Shown here: one piece after another, positions 44,668 through 55,437 of the stretch
Position numbering within the stretch: the stretch's first letter is position 1
How the letters are laid out: each line of letters begins with the position of its first letter
Assembly: GCF_029962835.1 (NCBI RefSeq)
Contig: NC_080587.1
Coordinates: forward strand, 54,341,528-54,405,527
Reading direction: 5' to 3'
DNA: 64,000 nt
Source: Magnolia sinica
Lineage: Eukaryota > Streptophyta > Magnoliopsida > Magnoliales > Magnoliaceae
Translations under genes and position numbers: made by a program
The notes under the pieces: generated by a model
The model's database searches: none
What the model was told of the DNA's origin: nothing
Seen by the model: the letters and a program-made list of their open reading frames with translations, nothing else

Positions 44668-46199
44668 TGAAAAAACGGGCTATCGATGTCCTGAGAGTGG
44701 GGGTGAATAGGACAATGCCAAATAATTGAAATAAAAGCAGAATATATAAAGAATATAAAATCTCAATTGCCCAAGTATTGAAACCTTGATTCCAAATAAT
44801 TTGTAGGACAACTTTCACCTAAAATATTAGGCAGGACAACCTTATTTCACGAATGTCTTTAAAATCAATCTTTAAAACTACTAAAAGAATATATAACATC
44901 CACCACGAAGAATGAAATGGAAATAACATTTACCACCAAAAAGGAATAAAGCATTCACCATAAATGCACAAGGAGTTTTGGTGTTTTAAAAATGACACCT
45001 ACTCCACTCCCAAAATTACTACCCTCATAATTTTGGCTTTCACTATCTCAAGGTTTTCACAGGTTCACCTTAAAACGTTATACAATTCCTTGTGATTTTC
45101 ACGGGTTCACCACAATAAAACCTCTTTTGTGATTTTTCACGTGCTCACCACAATAAAACCCCTTTTGTGATTTTCACTGGCTATCACAAATAAAAACCCA
45201 CTTTGTGATTTTCACAGGTTATCATAAATCAGCCCACTGAGATTTTCACAAGCTATCTCAAAAAAACCTAAGATGAAATAAAGTAAAATACTTATCTTCA
45301 AACATAGATTCGAAGATACAGTAAAAGCTTGTAGCAGAGATCTTCTTTCTTGTATGTAGAGGATGTAGTATTCGCTTAACAGAAAGAGTATAGGGGTCTA
45401 AGGTATTTTGTGAAATGAAAACTCTAATGCTACTGATTTAATTCTCTTAAATCTCAAGAGGAGTATAGACTACTCTCTAAAATGAGATTGAAATAATCTT
45501 ATGAAAGAGAATTGAATAAGCTTAAAAGGAATTTATAAATACCGCACAATATGCTTGCTGAGGACCATAACTTCTCTCTCACTTGCAAAAGATTTAGAGT
45601 GATTTTTCAGTGTAATTTATGATGAGAGAAGGCCTCTATTTATAGCCAAAGGGTTTGAAAATTTGGCTAGCCTAAAAATAGGTTCGGCTGACCGCATTCC
45701 ACCGAATTCGTTCCAATGACTATCAGATTACGGTGGATAAGATTTATCCGCGAAATTTAAAATTTTGCATTGCTAGAATTTGACTCGAACTTCACTTGAG
45801 CTAGCAGAATTTCAAGTTAGGCTAGCCGAATCAAAAGTTAGGCTGGCCGAATTTTCAACGAATTTTGATTTTTAGCCCGAATTTGAGGTTAGGTTAGCCG
45901 AGAAAGTTAGGTTGGCCGAACTCCAGAGCAAATGTACTATAAATAACCCAAAATAAATGAATTTTTGAAAGCACCTAACCTAAGGTCTTTTTAGGGTTAT
46001 ATCACATGTTGGTTAGCAAATACAGAGATCAACTAGTCTTGAAACCTAACAACGTCTTCTTGAGATGATAAGTCGATCTTGAGTTGATCTTCAAACATGT
46101 AGAGTAGTTGTGATCTAACTGTACTTGCAATCTGACCGGTATCACTTTGTCTCACGAAATTTGACAATATTAAGTGTGTTAAACATATAAGCACTTACA
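44668..46199 (-). mobile_element. 1.53-kb solo LTR (copy E) inside Tork-like gag, GCTTC target duplication
   Basis: Flanked by GCTTC at 44663-44667 and 46200-46204; removing it restores the gag reading ASL-PTSYDHF. On the minus strand it starts TGTAAGTGCTTATATG, ends CCCGTTTTTTCA, and has TATA at 45635-45645 and a palindrome array at 45660-45925. No coding sequence. Because both ends and the target duplication are defined, this copy fixes the boundaries of the palindrome-U3 family. Confidence 0.9.
45660..45925. repeat. U3 palindrome array, core GGTTCGGCTGGCCGAA (LTR E)
   Basis: About ten GGCTGGCCGAA / GGCTAGCCGAA-type copies, same core as LTR A. Includes ggctagccgaatc and aggctggccgaatttt near 45830-45855. 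Upstream, in sense, of the TATA at 45635-45645. Confidence 0.75.
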
Positions 46200-46204
46200 G
46201 CTTC

Positions 46205-46842
46205 CCACATCATATGACCATTTCATCACTACCATGTTGTATGGGAAGAATATAATGAAGATTGAAGAGATAACCGCATCTCTTTTTTCCAATAAGACGA
46301 GAAACAAGTCGAGTGATGAGAACTCTTAGGCAGAAGAATTAATCATGAAAGGGGATCAGGGACGTAAGAGATCCGTGGAGCGATCTCAGTCTGACAGGAA
46401 GAAAAAGTATAGATCGAAATCAAAGGCAAAGGATGGATGCTTCTATTGTAACTAGAAGAAACGGAATGATGACCTAGAAAGCAAGAGAAAATGTAACACA
46501 GGTGAACCGGCTAGTGTAGCAAAAGAGAGCTCAGAATGAGACATCCTTTCAGTCTCTTCGAATATGAGTCATCTCTCAAATACATGGATACTCGATTCAA
46601 GGTGTTCATATCACATGTGCCCAAATTGGACTTGGTTCGATTCCTACAAGTCTTATAATTGTGGAAGTGTTCTGATGGGGAATGATGTAGCATGCAAGGC
46701 CATCAAAATAGGAACCATAAAGGTAAGAATGTTTGATGGAGTCATACGGACTCTAGGTGATGTCAAGCATATCCCAGATCTAAAGAAAAGCTTAATATCC
46801 TGGGGTTTTAAATACGAACGAGTACACGTTCACCGCATTTAA
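46205..46842 (+). pseudogene. Tork-like gag end and protease
   Basis: Gag resumes PTSYDHFITTMLYGKN and IEEITASL. The zinc knuckle is ruined (CFYCN then a stop). The protease segment is open for 92 codons with WILDSRCSYHMCPN, where the active-site DSG has become DSR, then VRMFDGVIRTLGDVKHIPDL. Inactive as read. Confidence 0.85.
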
Positions 46843-46969
46843 TGGTGTAATCAAGGTCACCAAAGGTGCGATAGTGTTAATGAATGGACATAAGACATGA
46901 AATCTGTACAAGTTGATTGGAGGACGGTTATAGGTGAGGCAACTAGCACCTCACACACAGAATCTAACA

Positions 46970-47880
46970 CAGATGACACTAATTTGTGACATATGCAGCT
47001 ATGGCATATAAGTGAGAGGGGCATGATGGAACTCAATAATTTGAAACTGTGAAGGGAGTTAAGGAATGAAAAAGTGAATTTTTATGAGCATTGCATCCAT
47101 GGGAAGCAATGCAAAGTAAGGTTCAAGTCTGCTACAAACACTAGCAGCGGGTTGCTCGACTATATTCATTCTAATGTCTGGGGGCCAGTGACGATGTCGT
47201 CTAAGGAAGGAGCAAGACACTTCATGAGCCTTGTAGATGATTGCCCAAAGAAGATTTTGATCTACTTCTTAAAATACAAGTTTGAGGTGTTCGCCAAGTT
47301 CAAGGAATAGAAGGCAGAAGTGGAGAAGCAAACCAGGAGAAAGGTTAAGTGTCTCTAGTTAGATAACGGTACGGAGTACAAAGATGCAGAATTCATGAAA
47401 TTCTGTAAGGAACAAAGCATCACAAGGCACTTCTCAACTCCAGGGACCTCATAGTAGAACGGGATGGCAGAGAGGATGAAGAGAAATCGATTGTAGAGAG
47501 CAAGAAGTATGTGGTTGCATGTGAAGCTGCTTAAAAGCTTCTGGGCAGAAGCGACGAACATGGCATACTATATTGTAAATCGGTTACTATCTACAGCGCT
47601 TGACTCAAAAGTTACGGAGGAAGTCTGGACAGGCAAGGATGTCGATTACTCAGAAATGAGGATCTTTGGGTGTCTAGCATACATCCACGTGCATAGTGGA
47701 CAAAGAACGAAGTTGGATCCCAAATCTAAGTGCATCTTTATCGGTTATGAGAAATGTGTTAAAGGCTACAAGCCTTGGGATGCACTTTCAGAATGTGGTT
47801 ATTAACAGAGATGTCATCTTTGATGAGGCATCAAATTGAAAGCCAACAAAGACATTGCAGATAAGTTAAAAAAGAAAATA
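46970..47880 (+). pseudogene. Tork-like integrase
   Basis: HHCC remnant (LWHIREG-like, then CIHGKQCKVRF), core DYIHSNVWGP (first catalytic Asp lost to Asn), DNGTEYKDAEF (second Asp), then MAERMKR (catalytic Glu region). Ends FWAEATNMAYYIVNRL, FGCLAYIHV and KCIFIGYEKCVKGYK. Four or more stops. Confidence 0.85.
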
Positions 47881-48179
47881 AAAATATATATATAGTGAGA
47901 CTGAGAAATTATCGATACAAGAGAGCTGATTGAGCCGATTACTGAAGGTGAAATTTAGCAAGAGCAAGAAACTGACAGAACCAATCAGCAAGATGCCCAA
48001 GAATGTATAGTAAGGAATAGAGAGAAGAACCATTAAGGCCCCGGATTGGTACGAGTTCGAGAACATGGTCTCTTTTGCATTGTTTACAAGTAGTGGAGAT
48101 CCCTTCACCTTTCAAGAGGCAAAATCTGAAAAGGATTGCTCATTCTTTTCTTTGATTAGAAAGATTGAAGAATTCCTAT

Positions 48180-49198
48180 CTATTTACGTAAGTTATTAGG
48201 AAGCAGACAAGTGGATGTTGACCATGACGAATGAGATAGAACCTTTACATAAAAATCAGACATGGGAGTTGGTGGAACTTTCAAAGGGTCAAAGGGCTAT
48301 AAGGTGCAAGTGAGTGTTCAGGAAAAATGAAGCATTAACAGAAAAAGATGGCGAAAAGTACAAGACATGGCTCATAGCAAAAGGATACTCACGGAGGGAA
48401 TGAGTAGATAACAATGAAGTTTTCTCTCCAATCGTGAAACATACCTCAATCAGGGTGCTACTAGCTACCATAGCGGAATCCAAATTGGAAAAGGAGCAGC
48501 TCGATGTGAAGACAGCATTCCTTCATGGAAACTTGAAAGAAATCATTTACATGAAGCAGCCTAAAGGATTCAAGGAGCTTGGTAAGGAAGGCCATGTGTT
48601 TAGGTTGAAGAAGTTACTATATAGGTTGAAGCAGTCTTTGTAGCAGTGGTACAAGTGGTTCGATTCCTACATAGTGGAGATTGGGTATATCATGTGTAAG
48701 TATGATTGTTGTTTTTATTACAAGATACTTGAGGACAAGTTATACATTCTTCCGATGCTTTAAGTGGATAATATACCGATTGTTGCAAAGGACAAGAATA
48801 AAATACTCTTACTCAAGTCACTGTTAAGCAATGAGTTTGACATGAAGGATCTGGGTGCTGTGAAGAAGATCCTAGGCATAGAGATACACAAAGACAAAGT
48901 CTATGAAGCTATGGCTTTCTCAGAAGAGTTATGTGCAAAAGGTGCTAGGGAGGTTTACATGGAATGTGTTAAACCAGTTAGCACGCCTCTAGCAGGCCAC
49001 TTTAAGTTGTTAGTCAGGTCGTATCAGAGTACAAAAGATGAGATTTTAAGCATGTCACGGGTATCATACGTGAGTGTAGTGGGGAGTCTCATGTATGCAG
49101 TAGTTTGCACAAGGCCGGATATCTCAGAGGCAGTAAGTGTGGTTAGCATATATATGGATCCAAGAAAGGAACATCGAGATCATGTTCGAGGGACATAG
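48180..49198 (+). pseudogene. Tork-like reverse transcriptase
   Basis: Shows TWELVELSKGQRAI, a lost KWVF start, EQLDVKTAFLHGNLKE, IYMKQPKGF and FRLKKLLYRLKQS. The catalytic YVDD is destroyed (stop-VDN). It continues LLSNEFDMKDLGAVKKILG, MSRVSYVSVVGSLMYA and CTRPDISEAVSVVS. Confidence 0.88.
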
Positions 49199-49665
49199 AA
49201 CTTTAGGTGAAGTTGTAGGCTACGTGGGTTCATATTATGTAGTTGATTTGGACAATGGGAGGTCCAGTACGGGATATGTTTTCACATCGACAGGTGGACC
49301 GGTATGTTGAAGATCTATACTACAGTCGATGATAGTATTGCCTACAACTAAGGCGAAATAGAGGCGTCAAACAAGGCATTGTGGTTGAAAGGTCTAATAA
49401 GAGAGTTTGGGGTGAAGCAAGAAGTGATTTGGTTGCATTGTAATAGTTAGAGTGTTATCCATCTAGTGATAAATCAGGTGTATCATGCAAGAACCAAGCA
49501 TATCGACGTGGAATTCCACAAGATACGGAAACTCATTATTTCAGGAGAGATTATGTTTCAGAAGATTCATACGTACAAGAATGGCGTGAACATATTAACA
49601 GAGCCGGTGACCACGGGGAAGTTCAAGCACTGCTTGGGCTTGATCAATCTCACTAGTCATTGATG
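49199..49665 (+). pseudogene. Tork-like RNase H
   Basis: Decayed YVGSYYVVDLDNGRSSTGY region, then the clear C-terminal block YHARTKHIDVEFHKIRKL and GVNILTEPVTTGKFKHC. Multiple stops. A polypurine-like gaggtggaggt lies at about 49741, before the 3' LTR. Confidence 0.82.
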
Positions 49666-49810
49666 AGATTGAACACCCTTGCACAGGGATGTAGATGGAA
49701 CTGTGTTCCAAATGAAGAATATCGCGAGCGGTCCATGCTCGAGGTGGAGGTTGCACGAGATATCTTCAGGGTAACATGGCAAAATGCAAGTCAATGTAAA
49801 GATTATTTAG

Positions 49811-50483
49811 CAGGATGCCTTGGATTTTGCCAATCGGTTGTGCAAAGAAGTATTTGTTTCAACTTGACCGAGGGCCTTTTTGGTTCCACCGAAAATTGGG
49901 TGGATTTTTAGGTTACACGCTATGAAGATTTGCATGTTTTCAGTCAAACTGAAAACTACAATCAAGTTGGTTCGATCCAATCGAAGGTTACCTCTGGCCC
50001 AACTAAATATGTTACGCAAATTAACACAAATCGGGATATTTAAGTATGACACAATTAGGACTTGTTAATACGAGTATTTTCTCTCTAAGGGTAAGGGTTT
50101 TGTGAGGTGAGAGGGTTCCATACGCTTGTAAGAGTTTAGGAATGAATTTTCTCAAGGGGCTAGGGTTTTTCTAAATGTGCATCACAAGGAGAGATCTAAG
50201 TTCATCTATAATCGAAGAAGGTGAATGGTGTAATCTCTAAGGCTTTGATTATAGTGGATTTTTATCACTTTGTGCCGTAGTTTTTTTTATTTTTTCTCGC
50301 GGGAGTTTTCCATGTAAATATCGTGTTTTGTGGTTGGTTGCTTTATCGTTTGGTTATTTTACTTTATTCGATTATTTTATTTACGTTGAACGTGCTCTCA
50401 CAAAGCGCATAAATTAACAATGATATTAGATCTGAATTACTAATACATAGGGTTGATCTCAGTTTGTTGAGGTCTCAAATTTT
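49811..50483 (+). mobile_element. 3' LTR of Tork-like element
   Basis: Aligns with 43529-44155. It has an extra block (ggttacctctggcccaactaaa, about 49986-50007) relative to the 5' LTR and a palindrome TTCGATCCAATCGAA at 49971-49985 at the position where the 5' LTR has TTCGGCCCGACCGAA. Many substitutions separate the LTRs, so the insertion is old. Confidence 0.8.
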
Positions 50484-50880
50484 CAACAAAACCAATAACC
50501 AGGCTGATCTAAACATCAGATAAGGCACATAAATTTTGCGGCTTATATATTTCTACAGTGTAGACCACCTAATAGTTGGATTGGCCTGACTTGTCTGATC
50601 AGAATTGTCGAATGCACCAGTTGGGTGGGTTACATGTCGTACAAACACTAGGCCCACAATGCCTCCTCTCTAAAAAAAAAAATTGTTTTTTTAAAGAGTG
50701 CCTGGTCTCTAAATTGTTTTTTAAGAAAATAATAACTGAGGGCATTTTAGTCATTTTACACACCAAAAAGCACTCTTTTGTAGCTTTAAAAGGTGGAGGC
50801 ATTTTTTGGTAAAATCATAAGACCTGAGAAATTTTTGGGTAAAAATCCCTAACGCAATTGAAATGCAATTTGGGAAGAAC
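50484..50880. other. Intergenic stretch between Tork-like LTR and gene 3' end
   Basis: No gene recognised. A- and T-rich tracts near 50671-50725. Confidence 0.5.
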
Positions 50881-50996
50881 GCCAAAACAATTATTCATCA
50901 ACATTAAACACAAGGGATGGCATAATACAATACTTATTCACTTTTCTTTCGTCCAATTTACATCAATTTGAGAAGTTAATAACCCGTGGATTTTAA

Positions 50997-51184
50997 CTAA
51001 TCGACGTTGTGGAATCCCGGAAGAAGGGAAGTCATGAAGCCAACAACAATCATCTGGATTTCCTTGGCAACGCCCCACCAGTTGATGCCATCCCTTCTAC
51101 CGGGTTCTGGAAGGTTTTCGTTCTCCAGTGGCTGGTTTCTGTTGTCAGGTGGCTGATTGTCATTCTCCGCTCCGAGTTGTCCCT
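50997..51184 (-). CDS. HERPUD-like last exon
   Basis: 188 nt; acceptor TTTTCAG at 51185-51186, stop TAG at 50999-50997. The C-terminal hydrophobic stretch MIVVGFMTSLLPG is the most conserved part of the family. The 3' untranslated region probably reaches about 50880, where the minus strand has gaataatt. Confidence 0.8.
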
Positions 51185-52675
51185 CTGAAAAGGATGATAA
51201 GACGGGCATGAGAACAGGAAATATTCAGAGTTCAGCTGATTGTTCAGAAACATGGCTAATTATTCAGAAATGACTAATTCTTTCATGACCAACTGAGAGG
51301 ATACCATATTATGCTCAGGCCAAGATTTTTGTGCAGCATGCTCAGATTTACAGTTAGTACAAGTGCAGCCCATGGTTCAGTTGATATTTTGCTCCCCACC
51401 ATGGATGGTTCATGTGACAATGTGGACACTTCAATTGCTGTCCAGCAAATAGATGGTTGAGAATCTGTGGAGCACCTTTTTCTTCACTGTCCTTGTGAAA
51501 AAGAGTTGTGGAACAACCTGGGGGGGTGGCAGGGGGAAGTACGCAAAAAAGGCAAGAGCCATTTGAAGGATGGCCTTATTGGCAGGAATTTTGTCACTTT
51601 GGGAGGAAAGAAACAACTGTTGCTTCAGAAATTGGATGGATCTGGTCTCAGTTTGTTTCATCAGGGCTAAGCAATTAGTTCAGTGGTGGAATATCTCTGC
51701 AAAATGTTGTAGATTCTAATTTTTCTTTTCATCTGCTTCGTAATTTCTGTTAATAGCTTTGTCAAATAAATAAATGATTGCCTTTCAAAAAATAAAAAAC
51801 ACTACATGGTTGAGAACGAAAATATGGTAAAGGTCTACATTCAACCACGAATGATGGCTAGGACCTTCCAGTCTGTAGGATTTCTCTCTGAAGGCTAGTA
51901 AAGGTCTACATCATAGCACTGAACAACCATTGGCCCCACTCATGCAAACTAAAAACTCTGCCATGATAAAAGGAACTTCCCACAAACTGTTTAAGCCAAT
52001 AAACACACAAGAAATGATAATGGTGTGAATGAGAACCAATGGCACTTGTAACAGAAATCACCAGGAAGCTACCCAGTAGGTGTGTCACAGGGGCTGGGGC
52101 TGCCCTTGAGGCGAGCAAAAATTAAATTCTGAATACGCCTATGACCACTTCAAAATTTGGGCTCAGACCAACCTGAAACAGGCCCATTGACAGTGGGCCT
52201 CATGGCACTTGTACAAGAGGCAGCAGGTGCTTGTGTGGAAGCAGGTGCAGCAACATAAAAGAACCATGAACCGGAAATAATATCTTATGGGTCACCTAGG
52301 AGCCAGCTGAACCCAAGCACAGGTAAAGGAGATGGGATGATGTTAGGTGGGCAGCTGGCTGTACAACTTTTGCCCAGCAATAATGATTGGCAAAAGAATG
52401 ATTAATAAAGCCAACTCCAAAAAACCTGGGACAAGGCTACAATGTGCAAGAGAAGATTCTATACCATGGAACTGTCATCTTTATGCTTTTCAGTTAGAAA
52501 AACATGATTGTAAATTTTTGTGCATGTAGAGTTGTGTGCGCATAACAGTGCACAAATGCATGCATGTGTATGACTGTGAATGCACATATATATAAATAGA
52601 TGGATATGGATGCATGTGTGCAGACGTAACATGGTGGTGCACACACATGGGCGGCGCATTCACAAAAGGTGGGGG

Positions 52676-52711
<36 letters not shown>

Positions 52712-54237
52712 CGGGCCGAGGAGCATTCTCATCCTCTGGCCTAACAGCAGGACCATTCTCTGCCCTGACAGCTAGTTGTGGAGGTGCTGCTGCCCTCTGC
52801 ATGCCTTGTGAAAGCCATCTTATAAGAGGGGTGAGAGCTCCAGTCTGATATCTATAGAACCAGAAGTCAACAGACCTTAGTTACCACAAGTTAAATCAAT
52901 GCAATCAATGGTTATAGATGGTTCACCATCTTCAAATGACAAGGGTCAAATCAAAGCAGGCGCAATCAAAGGAATGAGGAATATAATGCCGCAGTAAAGA
53001 AACTATAGAAAAAACAATGATGTGCTAAAATGATGAAAAAAAAAATGGAGCAAAGTCGAACTTATCACAAGATCCATCATTTAATTGGGTTCTTCTTTTT
53101 TTTTTCTTTTTCTATTTCTTTTTTTTTCTTTTTGTACGAGGGATGAGAGCTCCAGTCTGATATCTATAGAACCAGAAAGTCAACAGACCTTTGTTACCAC
53201 AAGTTAAATCAATGCAATCAATGGTTATAGACAGTGTACCATCTTCAAATGACAAGGGTCAATTCAAAGCAGACACATGTGAAGGAATGAGGAATATAGT
53301 GTCGCAGGAAAGAAACTATAGAAAAAACAATGATGTGCTAAAATGATGGAAAAAAATGGAGCGAAGTCGAACTTATCACAAGAAAACCATCATATAAAAA
53401 TCCAAGAAAATCCAAGTTCCATCGTTTAATTGGGTTCTTCTTTATTTCTTTTCTTTTTTTTTTTTCATAAGAGGGGTGAGTGCTCCAGTCTGATATCTAT
53501 AGAACCAGAAAGTCTACAGACCTTAGTTACCACAAGTTAAATCAATGCAATCAATGGTTATAGATGGTTCACCATCTTCAAAAGACGGGTCAATTCAAAG
53601 CCGGCACAAGCAAAGGAATGACGAATATAATGCTGCGTGACTATGGAAAAAAAAAAATGATGTGCTAAAATGATGAAAAAAATGGAGTGAAGTCAAACTT
53701 ATCACAGGAAATCATCATATAAAAATCCAAGAAAATCCAACTTCCATCATTTAATTGGGTTCTTCTTTTTTTTCCTTTTTTCTTCTTCTTCTTCTTCTTC
53801 TTCTTCTTTTTTGTTGGGGGGGTGGGGTGGTGGGGGGTGTAAGCTGGATTCAAACCAAAGACCTCAATGTTTGAAACACAGGCTGTCTACAACTGATATA
53901 CAGGCCAGAACCCTCATTTTACTAGAATATTAAGAGGAATTGCTCAACTACAGAGAGATTCAGGGTGCCAGAATTTAACTTTAAAAAAGAGGAAATAGTA
54001 TGTTTGGCTGCTTACAGATAAACAAACGAAGCAAAGAAGAGTAGAAGGATGAGCCGTTGTCTTGATCCATCTTGGTTGAACATAAAGACTACAGCTGCCA
54101 GCTTTAATATGAGCAACAAGTCGAGCTGAAACCCAAACTGAAATCTCCTCACAACTTGTCTTTGCGGTGGATGTTGTTGCCTTCCTTCTTGCCCATCCTC
54201 CTCACCAACTGCTCCTCCCTCAGCAGCATTTGACCTT
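50997..54237 (-). CDS. HERPUD-like ER membrane protein gene, last three exons
   Basis: Exons 54237-54016, 52851-52712 and 51184-50997 join in frame (about 182 codons plus stop TAG). The first gives RSNAAEGGAVGEEDG, then FQLDLLLILKLAAVVFMF and RQRLILLLFFASFVYL, two hydrophobic segments. The second gives YQTGALTPLIRWLSQGMQRA and an Ala/Pro-rich linker. The third gives an Asn/Pro/Glu-rich tail ending INWWGVAKEIQMIVVGF and SLLPGFHNVD. This layout matches the C-terminal half of HERPUD proteins, ubiquitin-like-domain proteins of the ER involved in ER-associated degradation. Introns are GT-AG (donors gtaagc and gtactc; acceptors ctatag and tttcag). The ubiquitin-like N-terminal exons were not found; a possible short exon ends at CAG|GTAACC (54554) in compatible phase but is unproven. 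No stops or frameshifts inside the three exons. Confidence 0.78.
51340..51810 (+). mobile_element. LINE 3' fragment in HERPUD-like intron (antisense)
   Basis: The plus strand reads VEHLFLHCPCEKELWNN, the HC...C end of the zinc-binding RT domain. A short untranslated tail and an A-rich end follow (caaataaataaatgattg, then aaaaaataaaaaac at 51787-51801). Target duplication not resolved. Confidence 0.7.
51811..52680. other. HERPUD-like intron, remaining part
   Basis: No element recognised. Contains a direct repeat ggtaaaggtctacat / agtaaaggtctacat (51826 and 51897) and a tgcatg/tatgtgtg-rich stretch at 52540-52640. Confidence 0.5.
52681..52708. repeat. (AG)n microsatellite at a splice donor
   Basis: Fourteen AG repeats begin two bases into the HERPUD-like intron (gene strand GTACTCTCTC...), within the reach of donor-site and U1 contacts. 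Confidence 0.95.
52712..52851 (-). CDS. HERPUD-like penultimate exon
   Basis: 140 nt; acceptor CTATAG at 52852-52853, donor GTACTC at 52711. The donor is immediately followed by a (CT)n run (gene strand). Its acceptor and first ~30 nt are duplicated twice more upstream (see 52827-53775). Confidence 0.8.
52827..53775. repeat. Tandem triplication of exon start, acceptor site and intron (~312-333 bp unit)
   Basis: The landmark ctccagtctgatatctatag occurs at 52838, 53150 and 53483, each followed by the same ~270 bp (gttaccacaagttaaatc, gcaatcaatggttatag, gaacttatcacaag, atttaattgggttcttc) and a T-rich tract. Each unit contains the first ~30 nt of the penultimate HERPUD-like exon and its CTATAG acceptor. 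Copy 1 (lowest coordinate) is joined to the full exon. Confidence 0.92.
53765..53838. repeat. Low-complexity (T)n (CTT)n (G)n tract
   Basis: T-rich, CTT repeats and a G-rich stretch at the outer end of the third duplicated unit. Frames across it (poly-Lys) are artefacts. Confidence 0.9.
54016..54237 (-). CDS. HERPUD-like exon with two hydrophobic segments
   Basis: 222 nt; acceptor CATCAG at 54238-54240, donor GTAAGC at 54015. The hydrophobic segments (LLLILKLAAVVFMF, LILLLFFASFVYL) are separated by the short polar NQDGSRQR loop, suggesting a membrane hairpin. Confidence 0.8.
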
Positions 54238-55199
54238 CTGATGGAACACATGTAACCATTGCAAAGGAAATAGCACTTAACTTTCACATTTATTGCAGTG
54301 ATCAGACTTAAGTCTACACTTCCATATAAACAACTTATATATATATATATATATATATATATGCATGTAAGGCTCAAAGAACTGAATTACTTCTATGTTA
54401 ATTTTTTTCCATTTATATAAATCATCAATTATTCCGAGTGTTCTCGAAATCTAGCTCCCATGGCACTTCTGAAAGGACAAGGTCTACATCTGGCTATTGT
54501 CCCAAGCTCTTCCAAAATTGCAAAAGAAATAGCATGATTCTAAACAAGGTTACCTGGTCATCAGTTGCTCTAATATGTGGAACAGGAGAGAGTACGCAGT
54601 ACACGGTGTCAACTAATGCATGGTATGCTAGGGACAGGAGCATGTGGGTCACTACAGTACATCACATTAGGTATAATTGATATAGTTTTACATACAAATT
54701 GATATTGTAATTTATATGTGATATGATGAATATTATTATTGTTCATCCCCTATGCTTCACATTATATATGCATTTTGTTGCAGAAATCAACATACAAATC
54801 TCTAGTTTCTGGGTATAGATTGATATTACAAGTTGATCTACACTAGGTGTACCGAAACATAGTGATCCAGAACAAAAATGGCCCATCATCCAGTTAATGT
54901 GGGGGATTAGTGATTTAGGTAACATTGGTTTAAACAGCAGTTTCAGTGTGACTCACCTGGAGATTGTAACCAGTACAACCCACTCTTAACTCACCCCAAC
55001 TCAGTCGCAATAGTTACTCAACCATTGACTCATTTCATTGCCCACTAAAAATGAGTCAACTCGTTTGCTATGTCATTTCCTCAACTATACAGTACTTAAC
55101 TAGAAACTTTGAATTTGGGAATTTTTTTACCAATAATAGCATTAGCATCTTTTCTATCAACAATAACAAATTTTATTAGAGAAGAAGGAACTGCGATCC
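54238..55199. other. Upstream region of the HERPUD-like exons
   Basis: Contains an (AT)n run at 54333-54362. A good minus-strand donor CAG|GTGAGT near 54956 has no coding sequence in front of it. No ubiquitin-like domain is visible on either strand. Confidence 0.45.
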
Positions 55200-55367
55200 G
55201 TTAAGATAGTGGATAGGTGGTTCTAGTACAAAAGGACAGTCTCACGTGCCCAGGAATTGGCCTACCTGGTAACATGGCTAACCACTACCAAGAACTCATT
55301 ATGATGAAGCCTGATATTTTTTGACAACATATTCATGCTTCCACAGAACCATTCCTCACCTGTTGAC
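55200..55367 (-). pseudogene. RNase H-like relic, C-terminal part
   Basis: The minus strand reads GSMNMLSKNIRLHHNEFL, VVVSHVTR and ANSWARETV, like the HVxRxANxxAD end of plant RVT_3 RNase H. Its N-terminal part is at 57534-57717, on the other side of a hAT-like insertion. Heavily decayed. Confidence 0.45.
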
Positions 55368-55437
55368 AAAGGTATTCAATAATGGTAACAATGGCCGTAA
55401 CAACCACCGCCGTTACCGTTACAATATAGGCCATAAT

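Noticed and set aside
53665-53853. Minus-strand frame with a long poly-lysine stretch
   Set aside because: Product of the T/CTT-rich tract at the end of the triplicated intron unit.
54554-54640. Candidate upstream exon of the HERPUD-like gene (GACCAG donor at 54554)
   Set aside because: Splice phase fits, but the ~20 encoded residues show no recognisable family pattern, so it is mentioned only as a possibility.
55190-55290. Possible rRNA or tRNA fragment
   Set aside because: No 25S/18S landmark or cloverleaf could be drawn; part of the stretch reads better as a decayed RNase H frame.
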